From assembly GCF_900101785.1 (NCBI RefSeq), contig NZ_LT629688.1:2914001-2978000 (forward strand): DNA of 64,000 nucleotides. The letters run 5' to 3'. The notes under the pieces are model-generated. The model was not told where the DNA came from. It ran no database searches and worked only from the letters and a program-made list of their open reading frames with translations. A program made the translations under genes and the position numbers. Numbering within the stretch: the first letter of the stretch is position 1; each line of letters opens with the position of its first letter. This document shows, in pieces, positions 16,443 through 25,177 of this stretch. Source of the DNA: Auraticoccus monumenti (GTDB taxonomy: Bacteria; Actinomycetota; Actinomycetes; Propionibacteriales; Propionibacteriaceae).

Positions 16443-18318
16443 TCAGGCCGCGGTCCGGCGCATGAAGTCGTCGAGGAAGGCGACGAAGTCCTCGTCCTCG
16501 AAAGGGTCCTCGCCGTCGTCGGCGTCAACCACCTCGTCCGGTCCCAGGTCGCCCCGTCTGCCGACGTCGCCTGGCGCGAGGTGCTCCAACCAGCCGAGCA
16601 GGTCCTCCGCCGTGCCCCAGTCACAGTGCAGCCACGAGCTCGTCGTGGTGCCCACCCTCCGGCGCTCCTCCGGGCCGACCTCCTGAGTCGTCGGAGCGGC
16701 CGCACCGGCTCGGGCCGAGCCGTCCACCGGCTCCAGACGCCGGGACAGGGCCCTGGCCCCACCAGCGGCACGCTGCCACGGGTGCTGCAGGGAGGGAGGT
16801 CCGGTCCACGACCTCGGTGCCCGGGCTGGACCACCGACCGCGGCCAGGGGCAGAGGAGGCATCACACGGTGCTCGAGCAGGATGCGGTCGTTGTGACGGG
16901 GCCGCTGCTGCGGGTCGATCCACACGGGTGGGATCCACTCCGGCAGGCCGTCGGCGTTGATCGACACCCGCCACCCGCGTTCGAGGTGGTGCCGGTGGTG
17001 GTAGCGGCACAGGAGCGTCAGGTTGTCGAGATCGGTGGCGCCGCCGCGCGCCCACTCGACCACGTGGTGGCGCTCGCACCACTGCGGTGGCTGGGAGCAG
17101 CCGGGGAACGAGCAGCCGCCGTCGCGGGCGATCAGCGCGACCGTCTGGGCCGGTGAGGCCAGCCGCCGGGTGCGGCCCAGCCGTAGCGGGGCGCCGTCCC
17201 GGCCGGTCAGCACCGTCCAGACGTCGCACTGGTCGGCCAGGTGCGGCAGGGCCCTGATCGGGAGGGAACCTCCGCCCGCCAACCGGGCCAGACCGGTTCC
17301 GCGCTCGAGCTGGTCCTCTCGGACGGTGACGATGACGGTGGCGGGGACGCCTCCGGCTGCCGGCAGCTCGCCCGAGCGCAGCAGCAGGCTGCAGACGTCA
17401 GCCAGGGCGTCGTGGGTCCGTTGTCCGTGGCTGCGCGTGTCGGGCACTGCGATCCGCTCGGGTGCGGGGCCCTCGGCCGGGACGGCGGGGGGAGGGGTGA
17501 GGTCGGCGTCGTCGGTGGCGGCTCGGGAGGAGTCGTGCGGCTCGTCCAGGCGCTCTGCGCCGCCGCGGTCGTCGGCGCAGCCGGCGGCGGGACCGACCGG
17601 GTTCGCCGCGGCGTCCTGCTGGCCGTCGCGCGTCTCCAGCGTGCAGGAGCGGTTCGAGCTGAGGCTGCGCAGCACCGTCTGGAGCTGCGCCCCGACCTCG
17701 GCGGTGAGCTGGAACTCACCCGTCCAGGTGCTGTCGGTGCGCTGGCGCATCCGGAAGAAGCGTCGACGCTGAGCAGCCTCGTCGTCGGGCTCGGCACCGT
17801 CGGGGTCGTAGATCTCGACCAGGCGCTCGGCGATGCGACGCAGCCCGGCAGGGTCGAACATCGTGGCGTAGCGGGTGAGGTCGGCCTCGGCTCTGGCCAT
17901 CGGCTCAGGATCACCGAGCCGCCGGTCCAAGGCCTCCAGGGTGCCGAGCACGATGCTCGTGTGCTCGGGGGACACCTCGCCGGTGACCCGCGCGGCAGCG
18001 AGGACCGGCACGCACCCGGCGACCCGCCTCGGCCGGGGTGATCCGCAGCAGCTGTGCCAGCCAGGTCCCGGTCCGGGGCTGACCGTGCCGCTCGGGGAGC
18101 GCGCGGGATCCAGCGGACCGCACGAGAACGGACTCGACCACGGAGAGCCGGTTCCGCAGGCGTTCCGTCTCGCGCAGCAGCTCCAGCAGGTCGTCGTCCT
18201 CGACCAGGTCGACGTCGGCGGGCGTGGTCACGGATTCGAGGAGGTCCTCCAGTGCGGCAGAGAGCACGCCGGCAGCCCTCACCGGCGAGGGTGCTGCGTC
18301 GGGTGCCCCGTCTGACAT
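16443..18318 (-). pseudogene. DUF222/HNH endonuclease (13E12 family), frameshifted with internal deletion
   Basis: Two overlapping frames make up one gene. The first, from the ATG at 18318, carries the DUF222 N-terminus up to LLRITPAEAGRRVRA. The second resumes at VPVLAAARVTGEVSPEH near 18011 and runs through the rest of DUF222 to a C-terminal HNH nuclease (CSFPGC, HHVVEWARGGATDLDNLTLLC, HHRHH), ending at 16443. Intact relatives have about twenty more residues at the junction, so bases were lost there and the frame changed. The short repeated string GTGC at the junction (GTGCGTGCCG) could have guided the deletion. A GTG at 18011 could still start the 522-residue HNH part alone. Most members are repetitive actinobacterial proteins of unknown role. 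A sequencing error alone would not explain the missing residues. Confidence 0.75.
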
Positions 18319-18877
18319 GATGCCATCGTCATCGAACACGGATACGAATACAAGGAACCGTGTGCACAACTGCCGCGTCGTTCCGGGAACGGGTTGTCAT
18401 CGGAGTCGAGGTGCAGAGGACCGCGTCGCCTCCCGGTTCCCCCGTGGTGCCACGGCGTCACACCGAGAAGCGCAGCACGCGTGTGCTACTCCGGCATCGC
18501 GGGCACCGGCACCTCGCTCCACTGGAGGGCCGGGGAGGACTGACTGCGGGCCCCGGTCCAGCTAGCTGCCTCCGCTGGCGGGTCCTGGGTGGTGGGATCG
18601 TGGTGGCGATCGACCGCCAGGAGCGCGGCCAGGGTGAGCTGTCGGCCATCGGAGAGGTCGAGCGCGACCCGGTTCACCGGGTCGCCACCGACGATGTGCG
18701 GTGGAGGGACCCGGCTCGCGAGGCGCCGTTGTCCCCGACGCTCTGCCGCGTGCTGGTCGAGGACGCCCGGGTGACCCACCGGACCGACCACCCGTGTCAG
18801 CGACGACGACTGGTGCCTTCCACCCCGGGGTCTCGCCCTGACGACGGCTACCACCACCAGCCCGGTCCCCGACGGAG

Positions 18878-18940
18878 TGGCGAGTCGCCCCGAGACGTCG
18901 CCACGGCGGGGACGGAGGCCACACCTCGGGGCAAGTGGCC
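18878..18940. repeat. 63-bp palindromic repeat, copy 1 (degenerate right end)
   Basis: The copy opens with TGGCGAGTCGCC and keeps GAGACGTCGCC and CGGGGACGGAGGC, but its right end reads AAGTGGCC instead of the GGCGACTCGCC seen in the other copies. Confidence 0.7.
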
Positions 18941-19027
18941 ATCTCGACGCCTCCCAGACTCGGCGGGTGAGTCGCCCACCGCGCCCACACCACCGCCCCC
19001 ACACCACCGCCCCAGGCCTCGACATGG

Positions 19028-19090
19028 TGGCGAGTCGCCGCGAGACGTCGCCTCAGCGGGGACCGAGGCGACCCCTCTGGGCGACTCGCC
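19028..19090. repeat. 63-bp palindromic repeat, copy 2 (best preserved)
   Basis: The left end TGGCGAGTCGCC and right end GGCGACTCGCC are each near-perfect palindromes and are also inverted copies of one another. The interior (GAGACGTCGCC and GGCGACCCCTC) extends the imperfect dyad, so the whole element could fold as one hairpin. Confidence 0.8.
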
Positions 19091-19165
19091 GGCACGACGC
19101 CGCCCAGCCCTCGGCGGAAAGGTCGCGACGGCCCCCCTGCACCACGGTTGGGTTCTACGACACGG

Positions 19166-19228
19166 TGGCGAGTCGCCGCACGATGTCACCTCAGGGGCGA
19201 CCGACACGACATCTCAGGGCGACTCGCC
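19166..19228. repeat. 63-bp palindromic repeat, copy 3
   Basis: It has the same length and ends as copy 2 (TGGCGAGTCGCC and GGCGACTCGCC) with a diverged interior (GATGTCACCTCAGGGGCGAC). It begins 138 bases after the start of copy 2. Confidence 0.8.
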
Positions 19229-19364
19229 TGCACACGACCCGTTCAGGACCGCCATACCCAGACGATCCGGTACCGAGATCCCGGCCACCACGGTCGGGTG
19301 CACCGACGACGGCCGGCCCCTGCACCAGCGGGTCATCCCGCACCAGCGGGCTACCCCGCCGACC

Positions 19365-20210
19365 TCACGGCCCCGTCGGCAGCTCCACCGAGGGCTCCGC
19401 ATCCGGGTCCACGGCCCCGTTCAGCCGCTGGACGACCTCCTCGTGCAGGGCGCCGTTGGTGGCCAGCGCGCCAGGACCCACCGGACCCGGGTCCCCGGCC
19501 ACGTTGGTGAACCGGCCCCCCGCCTCCTCGACGACCACCGCGAGGGCCGCCATGTCGTGCAGCGCCAGCTCCGGCTCGCAGGCGATGTCGACCGCGCCCT
19601 CGGCCAGCAGCATGTAGCTCCAGAAGTCGCCGTAGGCCCGGGTCCGCCAGCAGTCGCGCATCAGGTCGACGAAGGCCTGGCCGTGGCCGGAGCTGATCCA
19701 GCCGTCGACCGAGCTGTAGGACATCGAGGCGTCCCGGACCTGGGAGACCTGCGAGACCCCGATCCGCGAGGCCGACATCAGGGTCTTGCCGGCGTAGGCG
19801 CCGTTGCCCTTGCTGGCCCACCACCGCCGGTTCAGCATCGGCGCGCTGACCACCCCGAGCGCGACCTCGTCGTCGATCATCAGCGAGATGAGGGTGGCCC
19901 ACACCGGCACCCCGCGGACGAAGTTCCGGGTGCCGTCGATGGGGTCGATCACCCAGCGCCGTGGGCCCCAACCGGTGTCCTGGCCCTCCTCGCCGTGCAC
20001 GGCGTCGCGCGGGCGTGCCGTGGAGAGCGTGCGGCGGATGACCTCCTCGACGGCCACGTCGGCGTCGGTCACCTCGGTCATGTCGGGCTTGGCCGTCACC
20101 TGCAGGTCGCGGGCCCGGAACCGGGTGGTGGTGATCGAGTCGGCGTTGTCGGCCATCAGGTGGGCGAGGCGGAGGTCGTCGGTGAGGTTCTGCGACGGGG
20201 ACGGGACCAT
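19365..20210 (-). CDS. hisN: Histidinol-phosphatase, inositol-monophosphatase family
   Basis: The 281-residue protein is a metal-dependent phosphatase of the IMPase fold that removes phosphate from histidinol phosphate in histidine synthesis. Metal-binding motifs are GEEG (73-76), DPIDGT (89-94) and EPELALHDMAA with Asp219. Segments such as RLAHLMADNADSIT, RGVPVWATLISL and RAYGDFWSYMLLAEGAVDIACEPEL match actinobacterial HisN closely, which favours this over inositol phosphatase. The ATG is preceded by a TAGCCT box seven bases upstream, suggesting a leaderless mRNA. No other histidine gene is in the window. The C-terminal tail beyond about residue 262 is acidic and probably disordered. Confidence 0.88.
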   Translation of the reverse strand: MVPSPSQNLTDDLRLAHLMADNADSITTTRFRARDLQVTAKPDMTEVTDADVAVEEVIRRTLSTARPRDAVHGEEGQDTGWGPRRWVIDPIDGTRNFVRGVPVWATLISLMIDDEVALGVVSAPMLNRRWWASKGNGAYAGKTLMSASRIGVSQVSQVRDASMSYSSVDGWISSGHGQAFVDLMRDCWRTRAYGDFWSYMLLAEGAVDIACEPELALHDMAALAVVVEEAGGRFTNVAGDPGPVGPGALATNGALHEEVVQRLNGAVDPDAEPSVELPTGP

Positions 20211-20217
20211 GGCCGTG

Positions 20218-20223
20218 AGGCTA
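20218..20223 (-). promoter_or_regulatory. -10 box of hisN (leaderless)
   Basis: On the minus strand TAGCCT ends seven bases before the hisN ATG; there is no ribosome-binding site. Confidence 0.5.
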
Positions 20224-20313
20224 TCGGGTCCCGTGCGCAGCGCTCACCGGACGGCGCGGAGCCGTCTCACCGCACGCGTGTGGTCGCCGTCTCGTCCACG
20301 CCGGGTGGTCGGC

Positions 20314-21330
20314 TCACTCCAGGCCCCGGTGGGCCTCTCGCTCCGCGATCATCCGGGCATCCAGGATCCGGCGGAAGCTCTGCACCCGCGCCGGGGGCAG
20401 ACGTCCGGCGGCCACCGCAGCGTCGAGCCCGCAGCCCGCCGCCGCGGAGTCGTGGTGGCACCCCCGCGGGCAGTCGACGGTGCTGGCGGCCAGGTCGGGG
20501 AAGGCGGCCACGACGCCGGCCGGGGTGACGTGGCTGAGCCCGAAGGAGCGCACGCCCGGGGTGTCGATCACCCAGCCGGCGTCGTCGGGCAGGGCCAGGG
20601 CGATGGCTGAGGTCGAGGTGTGCCGTCCCCGGCCGGTCGTCTCGTTCACCACGCCGACCGCGCGGTCCAGCCCCGGGATCAGCGCGTTCACCAGCGTCGA
20701 CTTGCCCACCCCTGAGTGCCCGACGAAGACCGTGGTGCGTCCGTCCAGCCGCTCGCGCAGCTCGCCGAGCTCGGCCCCGGGCTGCGTCGTGAGCACCGGG
20801 ACGTCGAGCGGCTCGTAGGCGGCCAGGATCTCGTCCGCCGGGGCCAGGTCGGCCTTGGTGAGCACCAGCAGCGGGTCCAGACCGGCGACCCACCCGGCCA
20901 CCAGGATCCGGTCGATCATGCCCGCCCGTGGGGGCGGGTCGGCGAGGGCGGTGATGATGGCGAGCTGGTCGGCGTTGGCCACGATCGGACGCTCGAAGGG
21001 GTCGTCGTCGTCGGCCGTGCGGCGCAGCACGGTCTCGCGCTCCTCGACGCCCACGACGCGGGCGAGGGTGCCCTCCTCGCCGCTGGTGTCACCGACCACC
21101 CGCACCCGGTCACCGACGATGACCCCGGCGCGGCCCAGGGCCCGGGCCTTGGTGGCCGACACCATCCGGCCGTCGAGCTGGAGCCGGTAGCGCCCGCGAT
21201 CAACCGTGATCACCCGGGCCACCGCCGCCTCGGAGTAGTCCGGACGGTCCTTGGTGCGAGGTCGGGTGTGACGGCGTGGACGGTCGAAGCCGGCGTGGTC
21301 GTCGGAGTACAGACCCCCGCGGCTCCTCAC
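20314..21330 (-). CDS. rsgA: Ribosome small-subunit-dependent GTPase A
   Basis: This 338-residue circularly permuted GTPase helps late 30S subunit maturation. An N-terminal OB-fold (about 36-110) is followed by permuted G motifs: TKAD (158-161), GHSGVGKS (204-211) and DTPG (256-259). The C-terminal zinc module carries C287, C291, H293 and C300. The start is the GTG overlapping the aroA stop (GTGA), which gives the usual family length; longer upstream reading frame lies inside aroA and is unlikely to be used. The basic N-terminal tail (about 1-34) is probably disordered. Co-translation with aroA is a common actinobacterial arrangement. Confidence 0.92.
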   Translation of the reverse strand: MRSRGGLYSDDHAGFDRPRRHTRPRTKDRPDYSEAAVARVITVDRGRYRLQLDGRMVSATKARALGRAGVIVGDRVRVVGDTSGEEGTLARVVGVEERETVLRRTADDDDPFERPIVANADQLAIITALADPPPRAGMIDRILVAGWVAGLDPLLVLTKADLAPADEILAAYEPLDVPVLTTQPGAELGELRERLDGRTTVFVGHSGVGKSTLVNALIPGLDRAVGVVNETTGRGRHTSTSAIALALPDDAGWVIDTPGVRSFGLSHVTPAGVVAAFPDLAASTVDCPRGCHHDSAAAGCGLDAAVAAGRLPPARVQSFRRILDARMIAEREAHRGLE

Positions 21331-22736
21331 GAGCCGGGCTCGGGGTCGCTCTCGCCCAGCGGGGCTCCCTGGGCCGCGAGCCACTCGTCGCTCTGCCGGA
21401 GCATGTCCAGCCACAGCTCGGGGAACTGCGGCATGGTCTTGGCGGTGCAGCTGATGTCGTCCAGCGTGACGTCGTCGACGATCAGCCCGAGCAGCGCGCC
21501 GGCGTGGGCCATCCGGTGGTCGGCGTAGGTGTGGAAGAGGCTCCCGTGCAGCAGCCGCGGGTGGATGGTCAGCCCGTCGGCCGTCTGCTTCACCGACGAC
21601 CCCATGTCGTTGAGCTCGCGCTCGAGGGCGGCGAGCCGGTCGGTCTCGTGGCCGCGGATGTGGCCGACGCCGCGCAGGTGGCTGGTCTGCGGAGCCAGCG
21701 CGCAGACCGCGGCGACCACCGGGGTCAGCTCGCTGGCGTCGGACAGGTCGACGTCGACGGCGTGCAGGTGGCCGGTGCCGCGCACGGTCAGCCCCCGCTC
21801 GTCGAGCTCGACCTCAGCACCGAGGTCGCGGAGCAGGCCGGGCAGCAGGCTGCCGGGCTGGTCCGTGCGGGCGGGCCAGCGCGGCACGGTGACCTGGCCG
21901 CCGGTGATCGCCGCCGCAGCCAGGAACGGGGCGGCGTTGGAGAGGTCGGGCTCGATCGTGACGTCGACCGCGGTCACCGGCCCGGGGGAGACCACCCAGC
22001 GGTTCGGCTCGGAGTCGTCCACCTCGACGCCGCGGGCCCGCAGCATGGCCACGGTCATGGCGATGTGGGGCAGGGACGGGAGGGTGGCCCCGACGTGGCG
22101 CACGTCGATCCCGCGACGCATCCGCGGACCGGCCAGCAGCAGGGCCGAGACGTACTGGCTCGAGCTCGAGGCGTCCACCCGCACCGGGCCGCCGGGGAGG
22201 TCGGGACGTCCCCGGAGCTCGAAGGGGAGCGAGGCGGCGTCCTCGTCGAGGTCGGCCCCGATGTCACGCAGGGCGTCCAGCAGCGGCAGCATCGGCCGGA
22301 CGTAGGCCTGCTCGTCGCCGTCGACCCGGACGCGTCCGGCGGTGGCGGCGGCCAGCGGGGGCACGAAGCGCATCACCGTGCCGGCCAGGCCGCAGTCGAT
22401 GGTCCCGCTCATCACGTGACCCTCCGGAGCCGGGGTGACGGTCCACACCGGCCCGGAGTCCTCGACCACGACGCCCAGGGTGCGCAGGGCGTCGCGCATC
22501 AGCCGGGTGTCGCGGGCGTCCAGCCCCCCGGTGATGGTGGAGGGGGCGTCCGCGATCGCGGCCAGGAGCAGCGCGCGGTTCGTCTCCGACTTCGAGCCCG
22601 GCACGTCCACCACCGCGTGGACCCTCTCCTCGGCCCGCGGTGCGAACCACTCACCGTCCGAGGCGGCCCTGCGGGGTCGCGGGACCAGGGGACGTCCGTC
22701 GTCGTCCAGTGCGTCTGCTGCTGCGTCGTCCACCAT
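21327..22736 (-). CDS. aroA: 3-phosphoshikimate 1-carboxyvinyltransferase (EPSP synthase)
   Basis: The 469-residue enzyme transfers the enolpyruvyl group of PEP to shikimate 3-phosphate in the chorismate pathway. Family motifs include the N-terminal VPGSKSETNRALLLAA, the central GLAGTVMRF, and near the end YADHRMAHAGALLGL. It is about 30-40 residues longer than many homologues because of an N-terminal charged extension (MVDDAAADALDDDG), so the true start might be internal, but no better start with a ribosome-binding site is evident. It overlaps rsgA by four bases. A second shikimate gene, aroQ, lies at 25178-25633. Confidence 0.93.
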   Translation of the reverse strand: MVDDAAADALDDDGRPLVPRPRRAASDGEWFAPRAEERVHAVVDVPGSKSETNRALLLAAIADAPSTITGGLDARDTRLMRDALRTLGVVVEDSGPVWTVTPAPEGHVMSGTIDCGLAGTVMRFVPPLAAATAGRVRVDGDEQAYVRPMLPLLDALRDIGADLDEDAASLPFELRGRPDLPGGPVRVDASSSSQYVSALLLAGPRMRRGIDVRHVGATLPSLPHIAMTVAMLRARGVEVDDSEPNRWVVSPGPVTAVDVTIEPDLSNAAPFLAAAAITGGQVTVPRWPARTDQPGSLLPGLLRDLGAEVELDERGLTVRGTGHLHAVDVDLSDASELTPVVAAVCALAPQTSHLRGVGHIRGHETDRLAALERELNDMGSSVKQTADGLTIHPRLLHGSLFHTYADHRMAHAGALLGLIVDDVTLDDISCTAKTMPQFPELWLDMLRQSDEWLAAQGAPLGESDPEPGS

Positions 22737-22750
22737 GCTCCGGTCGTGCT

Positions 22751-23323
22751 TCAGTCGAACTTCTTCTCGACCCTCTTGGCCGCCCGCTGGGCGTCCTTCT
22801 TGGCCCGGGCCGCCTGCTTGGCCAGCTTCCGTCCCGCCTTGCGGGTCCTCGCGGCGACGCGCTCGCTGCCCGCGCTGGCCCGCCAGGCCAGGCTGGGCTT
22901 GCCCTCGGTGTCCTGGGCGGCCAGCAGCACGCCACCGAGGAGGGCGATGTTGTTGGCGAAGTCGCGACGCTGGGCGCCGTCGTCGTCGGTCGCCTTGTTG
23001 CGGCCGAACGGGAAGGTGGCCAGCAGCTGCGGCAGCATCGACAGGCTCAGCAGCAGGGCGGCCGGACGGCGCAGGGCGCCCTTGGCCAGGGCCAGACCGC
23101 CGAGGATCTGACCGAGACCGCCCAGACGCACCAGCGTGGTGGTGTCGGTGGGGACGTAGGAGCTCACCGAGGTCGGTGCGTACTTCCTGACCAGGGGCAC
23201 GAGCCGGTCGGTGACCGGCTGGGCGACGGGCACGAGCTCACCGGGGGAGCGCAGCGCCTTGGCGCCCTTGCCGACGAACAGGCTGGCGAGCATGGACCGG
23301 GCGACGAAGCGAGGCAGACTCAT
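22751..23323 (-). CDS. DoxX-family membrane protein
   Basis: The 190-residue protein has a DoxX-like core with three or four hydrophobic segments between residues 40 and 140, including LVRLGGLGQILGGLALA and RRPAALLLSLSMLPQLLATFPFG, followed by a strongly basic C-terminal tail (KAGRKLAKQAARAKKDAQRAAK) likely to bind membrane or nucleic acid. Family members sit in the cytoplasmic membrane; some join redox complexes. It lies 14 bases upstream of aroA in the direction of transcription, so it may head a DoxX-aroA-rsgA unit. An AAAGGGG site precedes the ATG. Confidence 0.85.
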   Translation of the reverse strand: MSLPRFVARSMLASLFVGKGAKALRSPGELVPVAQPVTDRLVPLVRKYAPTSVSSYVPTDTTTLVRLGGLGQILGGLALAKGALRRPAALLLSLSMLPQLLATFPFGRNKATDDDGAQRRDFANNIALLGGVLLAAQDTEGKPSLAWRASAGSERVAARTRKAGRKLAKQAARAKKDAQRAAKRVEKKFD

Positions 23324-23382
23324 GACCCCTTTCTACCGGCTCGGCGCCACGGCAGCCACATCGGGGTGTCGGTGGCCGGGTC

Positions 23383-23388
23383 TAGCGT
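23383..23388 (+). promoter_or_regulatory. -10 box of the SRAP gene (leaderless)
   Basis: TAGCGT ends six bases before the ATG at 23395, with no ribosome-binding site between them. Confidence 0.6.
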
Positions 23389-23394
23389 GGCCCC

Positions 23395-24216
23395 ATGTGC
23401 GGACGGTATGCGGCCACAGCCAACCCCGACGAGCTCGTCGAGGAGTACGAGGTCGACGAGGTGACCGGCGAGTGGGCCGGCCCGAGCTGGAACGTGGCCC
23501 CCACGGTCGCGGTGCCCGCGGTGCTGGAGCGCGCCGACAAGCAGAGCGGGGACGTCCGACGCCGGCTGGCGCAGCTGCGCTGGGGTCTGGTGCCCAGCTG
23601 GTCCAAGGACCTGGCCTCAGGTGCGCGGATGATCAACGCCCGGGTGGAGACGGTGGCGGAGAAGCCCGCCTTCCGCAAGGCCTTCGCCGCCCGCCGCTGC
23701 CTGCTCCCGGCCGACGGCTACTACGAGTGGTACGCCTCGGAGGCCGCGAGCGGCGGCAAGCCCCGCAAGCAGCCCTTCTTCATCCACCGCGCGGACGGCC
23801 GCCGGCTCTCGATGGCCGGGATCTACGAGTTCTGGCGCAACCCCGCCGCCACCGGGGACGAGGACCCGTGGGTGGTCTCCTGCTCGGTGATCACCACCAC
23901 CGCCACCGACGCGGTGGGCCACATCCACGACCGGATGCCGATGGTGGTGGCCGAGGCCGCGCGGCAGGCGTGGCTGGACCCGGCGCTGACCGACCCGCAG
24001 CAGGCGCTGGAGCTGCTCAGCGTGACCGAGCCCGAGCTGCTGGAGGCCTACGCGGTGCTGCCCCTGGTCAGCAACGTCCGCAACGACGGCCCCGAGCTGC
24101 TCACCGCGCTGGACGAGGCCCCCGCGCAGCAGGCGGCCGACCCCTCGGGCGGCGCGGCCGCCGGGCCGACCGGCGGGGCCGATGGGGACGGCGAGACGCA
24201 GGAGCCGCTGCTGTGA
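23395..24216 (+). CDS. SRAP (YedK/HMCES-type) abasic-site processing protein
   Basis: The 273-residue protein begins MCGRYAAT, so Cys2 becomes the catalytic N-terminal residue that forms a covalent thiazolidine with abasic sites in single-stranded DNA. Other family residues are visible in NARVET, GYYEW and HDRMPMVV. The role is shielding abasic lesions at replication forks. The C-terminal 35 residues (PSGGAAAGPTGG) are a low-complexity extension. The alpha/beta hydrolase gene overlaps its stop and is probably co-expressed. No LexA box is evident upstream; a leaderless -10 box is. Confidence 0.92.
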   Translation: MCGRYAATANPDELVEEYEVDEVTGEWAGPSWNVAPTVAVPAVLERADKQSGDVRRRLAQLRWGLVPSWSKDLASGARMINARVETVAEKPAFRKAFAARRCLLPADGYYEWYASEAASGGKPRKQPFFIHRADGRRLSMAGIYEFWRNPAATGDEDPWVVSCSVITTTATDAVGHIHDRMPMVVAEAARQAWLDPALTDPQQALELLSVTEPELLEAYAVLPLVSNVRNDGPELLTALDEAPAQQAADPSGGAAAGPTGGADGDGETQEPLL

Positions 24217-24905
24217 GCGAGGAGCTCGCGGTCACGACGGCGCAGGGCCCGGGACGGTGGGTGCTCGACCGCCCCGAGGGGGACGTCTCGGCGCTGCTGC
24301 TGCTGGGCCACGGCGCGGGCGGTGGCATCGAGGCGCGGGACCTGGCGGGGCTGGCCCGCTGGCTGCCCCCGCACGGGGTCGCCGTGGCGCGGTTCGAGCA
24401 GCCCTGGCGCACCGCAGGACGCAAGGTGGCGGTGGCCCCGCCGCGGCTGGACGAGGCGTGGCTGGAGTCGGTCGACGTCGTCCGGACGGTGGTCGCCGAC
24501 GTCCCCCTGGTGGTCGGCGGGAGGAGCGCCGGCGCCCGGGTGGCGTGCCGGACGGCCGGCGCGCTCGGGGCCGCGGCGGTGCTGTGCCTGTCGTTCCCGC
24601 TGCACCCGCCCGGACGGACCACGTCCCGGTTGCCCGAGCTGCTCGCCCCCGACGTCCCCCGGGTGGTGCTGCAGGGCAGCCGGGACACCTTCGGCGGGGC
24701 CGACGAGCTCCGGGCGGCCCTGGGCGAGGTGGCGGCGTCCGGGCCGCCGTCCCTGTCCGGAGACGTGGTGGAGGTGCGTGAGGTGCCCGACGCCGGGCAC
24801 GACCTGCGTCCCGCCGCCCGGGCGGGGATCGACGGCCCGACCTGGCGCGGGCTGGTCGAGGCGGCGGCGCTCAGCGCCGTGCTGGCGGCCGTCGGGGCCC
24901 GGTGA
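24213..24905 (+). CDS. Alpha/beta hydrolase family protein (KANL3/Tex30-like)
   Basis: The 230-residue protein begins at a GTG overlapping the SRAP stop. It shows an alpha/beta-hydrolase core: LLLGHGAGGG for the oxyanion region, GGRSAGARVA as nucleophile elbow, GSRDTF with the likely catalytic Asp, and DAGHDL with the catalytic His. The pattern matches the KANL3/Tex30 or dienelactone-hydrolase-like group, small soluble esterases without known physiological substrate. The overlapping position beside SRAP is the only functional hint and may reflect economy rather than a shared pathway. Confidence 0.85.
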   Translation: MSEELAVTTAQGPGRWVLDRPEGDVSALLLLGHGAGGGIEARDLAGLARWLPPHGVAVARFEQPWRTAGRKVAVAPPRLDEAWLESVDVVRTVVADVPLVVGGRSAGARVACRTAGALGAAAVLCLSFPLHPPGRTTSRLPELLAPDVPRVVLQGSRDTFGGADELRAALGEVAASGPPSLSGDVVEVREVPDAGHDLRPAARAGIDGPTWRGLVEAAALSAVLAAVGAR

Positions 24906-24909
24906 GGCC

Positions 24910-25056
24910 GGGCCCGGTGCCCAGCAGTCCGGATCGTGATCCTCGGGACGGGGGGACTCCGGACAGCGGCACGTCGTCCTGACGGGCCCGGTGCCCGGCG
25001 GTCCGGGTCGTGCTGCTCGGGACGGAGGCCCCCATACGGCGGCACGCCGTCCTCAC
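24910..25056. repeat. Imperfect tandem duplication, two units of about 74 bp
   Basis: Unit 1 (24910-24983) and unit 2 (24984-25056) both start GGGCCCGGTGCCC and share GTCCGG, CTCGGGACGG and CGGCACG(T/C)CGTCCT; a third start, GGGCCCCGG, follows at 25057. No protein is supported in this 272-base gap between convergent genes. Confidence 0.65.
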
Positions 25057-25177
25057 GGGCCCCGGACGACGTGCTGATCGACGTCCTCACAACGGTCCCA
25101 CCGCAGGGTGGGCCGGGCGGGCCCTCGTGGTGCCGGGTGCCGCGCGAGCCGCAGGACCGGCGTCGGCTCCGGGTCGG

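Larger units (their letters stand above)
18319..19364 (+). other. Long intergenic region with palindromic repeats
   Basis: These 1046 bases between the DUF222 pseudogene and hisN contain many overlapping open frames but none with a recognisable domain, a consistent start or a ribosome-binding site. The right half holds three 63-bp palindromic elements (18878-19228). The left half (18370-18870) may be decayed coding sequence, but I cannot name an ancestor. Confidence 0.5.

Noticed and set aside
18486-19207. Overlapping minus-strand frames in the intergenic region, with repeated GDSPP-like segments
   Set aside because: The repeated peptide is just the translation of the 63-bp palindromic elements; there is no start signal or known domain.
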